From assembly GCA_039810885.1 (NCBI GenBank), contig JBDHXV010000047.1, forward strand, positions 1 through 19,132: 19,132 nt of DNA, in the 5' to 3' direction. The notes under the pieces are model-generated. The model made no database searches. It saw only the letters and a program-made list of their open reading frames with translations, and was not told the origin of the DNA. How positions within the stretch are numbered: position 1 is the stretch's first letter; the number at the start of each line of letters is the position of its first letter. This stretch comes from BJGO01 sp039810885. Lineage in GTDB: Bacteria; Bacteroidota; Bacteroidia; Chitinophagales; UBA10324. A program made the translations under genes and the position numbers. Below are positions 16,092-19,132 of the stretch, piece after piece.

Positions 16092-16838
16092 ATGAAATTA
16101 TTGGAAGGTAAAGTGGCTCTAATAACCGGTGCTTCACGGGGTATTGGCGAGGCTATTGCAAAGAAATTCGCTGATCACGGTGCGCAGGTAGCGTTTACCT
16201 ATTTATCTTCTGAACAACGGGCGTTAGCTCTCGAAGAAGATCTGAAGAAGAGGACTACTAAAGCGAAGGCTTATCGTTCCAATGCGGCTTCATTTGCCGA
16301 AGCTGAAAAACTTATAAATGATATCATCACTGAATTTGGCAGAATAGATGTTGTCGTGAACAATGCCGGCATTACGCGCGATAACCTATTGCTTCGCATT
16401 TCTGAAGAACACTGGGATGAGGTCATGAACACCAATCTTAAATCGGTCTATAACATCACAAAGCAAGCTATTAAACCGATGATGAAACAACGAAGCGGTT
16501 CTATCATTAACATGAGTTCTGTTGTAGGTGTAAGCGGCAATTCAGGACAGTCTAATTACTCGGCTTCTAAAGCTGGAATTATTGGGTTTACAAAATCTAT
16601 AGCGCAGGAAATGGGCTCGCGCAATATTCGCTGTAATGCCATAGCTCCCGGCTTTATTGAAACAGAAATGACCGAAACGCTAACTGAAGATGTTAAAAAA
16701 GGATTTATGAAGTCTATCCCGATGGGACGTTACGGAACCGCAGAAGAAGTCGCCAATCTGTGCTTATTCCTTGGTTCTGATCTTTCGTCCTATATCAATG
16801 GCCAAGTCATTAACATTTGTGGAGGTTTAAATACATAA
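16092..16838 (+). CDS. fabG: 3-oxoacyl-[acyl-carrier-protein] reductase
   Basis: FabG reduces 3-oxoacyl-ACP to 3-hydroxyacyl-ACP with NADPH, in the fatty acid elongation cycle. The 248 residues have the NADPH loop TGASRGIG (12-19), NNAG (90-93), and the catalytic tetrad Asn115, Ser143, Tyr156 and Lys160 (NYSASK). NAGITRDNLLLR (91-102), SSVVGVSGNSGQSNYSASKAG and the ending YINGQVINICGG are highly typical of FabG, making this more certain than for the other SDR in the window. Its product feeds FabZ and, as 3-hydroxyacyl-ACP, LpxA and LpxD. The gene is 46 bases from sucD. A hairpin overlaps its stop codon. Confidence 0.94.
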   Translation: MKLLEGKVALITGASRGIGEAIAKKFADHGAQVAFTYLSSEQRALALEEDLKKRTTKAKAYRSNAASFAEAEKLINDIITEFGRIDVVVNNAGITRDNLLLRISEEHWDEVMNTNLKSVYNITKQAIKPMMKQRSGSIINMSSVVGVSGNSGQSNYSASKAGIIGFTKSIAQEMGSRNIRCNAIAPGFIETEMTETLTEDVKKGFMKSIPMGRYGTAEEVANLCLFLGSDLSSYINGQVINICGGLNT

Positions 16839-16863
16839 TGAACGTAGCTCATTTTCGTTCATT
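16837..16863 (+). terminator. Perfect 8-bp inverted repeat over the fabG stop
   Basis: AATGAACG (16837-16844) and CGTTCATT (16856-16863) pair perfectly around an 11-base loop. The left arm begins inside the fabG stop codon. The stem would fold in the transcript, but no T run follows, so it may be a partial terminator, a processing or stability element, or a protein site rather than a classical terminator. Confidence 0.35.
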
Positions 16864-16884
16864 CCAATTAAGATAACGAACGTT

Positions 16885-19011
16885 GTGTTTAATCTTGAAT
16901 TTGCATATCCTGCTTGGTATATCTTGCCTTGTTTACTGGCAGGTACAGGCTTAGCGCTGTTGTTGTATTTCAAAGACAAAACCTTTTCTCAACTTACACA
17001 TGCTAAAACGCTGAATGCCGCATTAACCATTTTGCGCGCAGTGTTATTATCTATATTATTCATTCTCTTGCTGTCCCCTTTATTAAAAATTATTCATAGT
17101 GAAACTGAAAAACCTTTAATTGTTATTCTCAAAGACGGTAGCGAATCTTTACCTTTAATGTTAAGCAAAGAAAACATAACAACCTACAATCAATCACTTG
17201 ATGCACTTGCTGCAAACCTTAATAAAGATTATGAAGTACAGGTACTCAAGTTTGGAGCGGATGTCAGCGCAAGCGGGTTAGATTCTTTTAATGAAAAAGC
17301 TACTGATATTTCTAATGCATTAACGTATGTCTATGAAAATAACAGAAGTAGAAACTTGGGTGCCATCATTCTATCTTCAGACGGTATCTACAATAAAGGC
17401 AGCAATCCCTTATACCTGCCCCAGCTATCGAGTGTGCCGCTTTTCACCATACCCGTAGGCGACACTACGGTAAAGCGCGATGTGGCGCTAAGCAAGATTA
17501 ATGTTAACTCCGTGGTTTATCTCGGAAACAATTTTAATATGCAAATTATCGGGAAAGCTACTGCTTGCGCGGCTTCTACAACAACTCTTACTGTTTCTCT
17601 GGTAGCAGACGGAGGTGAGAAGAAGCTATTTGAGAAGAATATTGTCATAACAAATAACGCCTTCACCTTTTCACAAGAGGTTACCCTGAGTGCCTCTCAC
17701 AGCGGAGTCAATCATTATCGTGTTCGCTTATCCGAAGTGGAAAATGAAATCACCGCCTTGAATAATGTTGCGGATGTTTTTGTTGAAGTACGCGAAGCGA
17801 AAGATAAAATACTTATTATGGCCGATGCACCTCACCCGGATATTGCTGCTCTTATTCTTTCTTTACAAGAGTTAAAAAATTACGAACCAGAAGTTCGCTA
17901 TCAACCGGACTATCCTCAAAACATAAATGAATTTAAGCTGGTCGTTCTTCATCAATTACCCAGCGGAGATAATTATTTTATACCTTTTTTCAACAAATTA
18001 AAAGAAAAGAAAATACCACTCCTATTTATCCTTGGCAACGAAACGATTGTAGGCACGTTCAATACAATTCAGAATGCAGTAAAACTGAATAACAGCAATA
18101 GTAATTTGAATAATGCACAGCCGGTGTTTAACAAAGACTTTTCTCTGTTTACGCTTTCAGATAATACCAAAGAACGACTGAGTGCTTTTCCGCCATTGAT
18201 CACGCTATTTGCAGAGTATAAAATGTCGCCGGCAACGATTCCTTTCTTATGGCAAAAGATTGGTAATGTGCAAACCTCGTATCCTTTGATTGCTTTTGAA
18301 CAAGGCTTACAAGGCAACACAGGCATCATCAGTGGTGAGGGCATCTGGCGTTGGAGATTATATGATTATCAAAAAAATAAAAATCACGATGCCTTTAATG
18401 AGATTATGCAAAAATGCATTCAGTTTTTAATTAGCCGCGCAGATAGCAAACCTTTTCGAGTTTATGTGCAGAATGAATCGGGAAATAGTAATACTCGAAT
18501 CTTTGGAGAAAACGAGCCGGTATTTTTTAATGCAGAGTTATATAACGATGCTGCAGAATTGGTAAACACACCTGATGTGAAGCTCAACATTAATGACAAT
18601 AACGGAAAAACCTTTTCTTTTCTATTTAATAAAACAAATAATGCCTATACGTTGAATTCGGGGAGTTTTACGGCAGGCTCTTATCAATGGAAAGCCACAA
18701 CAACATTTAACAATCGTAACCTGACAGAAAGCGGCTCTTTTCGTGTTAGTCCCGTACAACTTGAAAGTATCAATTTAACAGCAGACTATAATTTATTATA
18801 CCAACTGGCAGAAAACAGCGGTGGAGCAATGTTCAGCTTATCGCAAACTCAAGAGATATTATCTCGATTGAACACAAGCGAAACGATTAAACCGGTAATC
18901 TATACAGTAAACCAAAGCGAATCGGTAATTAACCTGAAATGGTTGTTCGCCGTTCTTTTATCTTTGCTAAGCCTTGAGTGGTTTTTGAGAAAGTATAACG
19001 GAGGGTATTAG
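16885..19011 (+). CDS. vWA-like membrane protein, BatA-like
   Basis: The 708-residue protein has two N-terminal membrane helices (about 10-28 and 47-69), a long soluble region and one C-terminal helix (about 683-700) followed by the basic tail LRKYNGGY. After the second helix comes a von Willebrand A-like domain. It has a DGSES motif (84-88) that fits the metal-binding DxSxS, a Thr at 140 and a SSDG motif (164-167), so the metal site could be functional. Similar large membrane proteins are common in Bacteroidota and resemble BatA-type proteins, but no moxR or other bat gene is adjacent. Function is unknown. The start is GTG at 16885; the N terminus reads MFNLEFAYPAWY, which fits the family. 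Confidence 0.75.
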   Translation: MFNLEFAYPAWYILPCLLAGTGLALLLYFKDKTFSQLTHAKTLNAALTILRAVLLSILFILLLSPLLKIIHSETEKPLIVILKDGSESLPLMLSKENITTYNQSLDALAANLNKDYEVQVLKFGADVSASGLDSFNEKATDISNALTYVYENNRSRNLGAIILSSDGIYNKGSNPLYLPQLSSVPLFTIPVGDTTVKRDVALSKINVNSVVYLGNNFNMQIIGKATACAASTTTLTVSLVADGGEKKLFEKNIVITNNAFTFSQEVTLSASHSGVNHYRVRLSEVENEITALNNVADVFVEVREAKDKILIMADAPHPDIAALILSLQELKNYEPEVRYQPDYPQNINEFKLVVLHQLPSGDNYFIPFFNKLKEKKIPLLFILGNETIVGTFNTIQNAVKLNNSNSNLNNAQPVFNKDFSLFTLSDNTKERLSAFPPLITLFAEYKMSPATIPFLWQKIGNVQTSYPLIAFEQGLQGNTGIISGEGIWRWRLYDYQKNKNHDAFNEIMQKCIQFLISRADSKPFRVYVQNESGNSNTRIFGENEPVFFNAELYNDAAELVNTPDVKLNINDNNGKTFSFLFNKTNNAYTLNSGSFTAGSYQWKATTTFNNRNLTESGSFRVSPVQLESINLTADYNLLYQLAENSGGAMFSLSQTQEILSRLNTSETIKPVIYTVNQSESVINLKWLFAVLLSLLSLEWFLRKYNGGY

Positions 19012-19055
19012 TAAAATGATTCTTTACTTTCAAGAAGAAACAAGAAACAATAATG

Positions 19056-19130
19056 TCAATGCACCACCATCACCTTTTTGGTAATGCGAGTATGCTCATC
19101 ATATACTTGCAGTATGTACAGAGCCGAACT
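19056..19130 (-). CDS. C-terminal tail of a type IX-secreted protein, partial
   Basis: Only the last 24 codons lie inside the window, read leftward from the right edge to the TGA at 19058-19056. The peptide starts SSALYILQVYDEH and ends KKVMVVH. A final LYILQV strand, a short turn with charged residues and then a KKV.V-type strand is the usual ending of the type IX secretion (Por) C-terminal sorting domain, which guides surface or extracellular proteins through the outer membrane in Bacteroidota. The passenger part is outside the window, so its function is unknown. The gene is convergent with the vWA-like gene, with 44 bases between the stops. Confidence 0.55.
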   Translation of the reverse strand, partial: SSALYILQVYDEHTRITKKVMVVH

Positions 19131-19132
19131 TA

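Overview
The window is an ordinary chromosomal stretch from a member of the Bacteroidota. I judge this from several lineage habits: a fused lpxC-fabZ gene between lpxD and lpxA, a type III glutamine synthetase, a type IX secretion C-terminal signal at the right edge, promoter-like boxes of the TTTG / TAnnTTTG kind, and almost no Shine-Dalgarno sequences. The residue patterns suggest the Chitinophagales/Sphingobacteriales side of the phylum, but that is an impression, not a proof.

Layout. Bases 1-116 look like one end of an insertion sequence cut by the window edge. Next, on the minus strand, come queA (tRNA queuosine) and ispD (isoprenoid precursor), expressed leftward from a good promoter candidate at 1948-1977. 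From 1994 the plus strand carries an orphan MacB/FtsX-type permease, an aldo/keto reductase and a diacylglycerol-kinase-like lipid kinase; the last two overlap. From about 5325 to 9236 lies a lipid A cluster: lpxD, lpxC-fabZ, lpxA and a small ABC ATPase that overlaps the lpxA end. An unrecognised polytopic membrane protein (9260-10498) and glnN (10582-12777) follow. A short-chain dehydrogenase is on the minus strand (12837-13571). Divergent from it are mlaE-mlaF (translationally coupled lipid-transport permease and ATPase), sucD (TCA cycle), fabG (fatty acid synthesis) and a large vWA-like membrane protein. The last bases hold the C-terminal tail of a type IX-secreted protein on the minus strand.

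How it fits together. Much of the window serves the cell envelope. FabZ and FabG act in the fatty acid elongation cycle that supplies the acyl chains used by LpxA and LpxD, LpxC performs the committed step of lipid A synthesis, and MlaEF moves lipids between the membranes. QueA, IspD, GlnN and SucD are unrelated housekeeping enzymes.

I found no CRISPR array, no tRNA or rRNA gene, no complete mobile element and no convincing new multi-gene system. There is no stretch over 300 bases without a gene. The items most worth a second look are the IS end beside ispD, the ABC ATPase with Asn at the H-loop position, the unrecognised membrane protein after it, and the mlaEF pair with no mlaD beside it.
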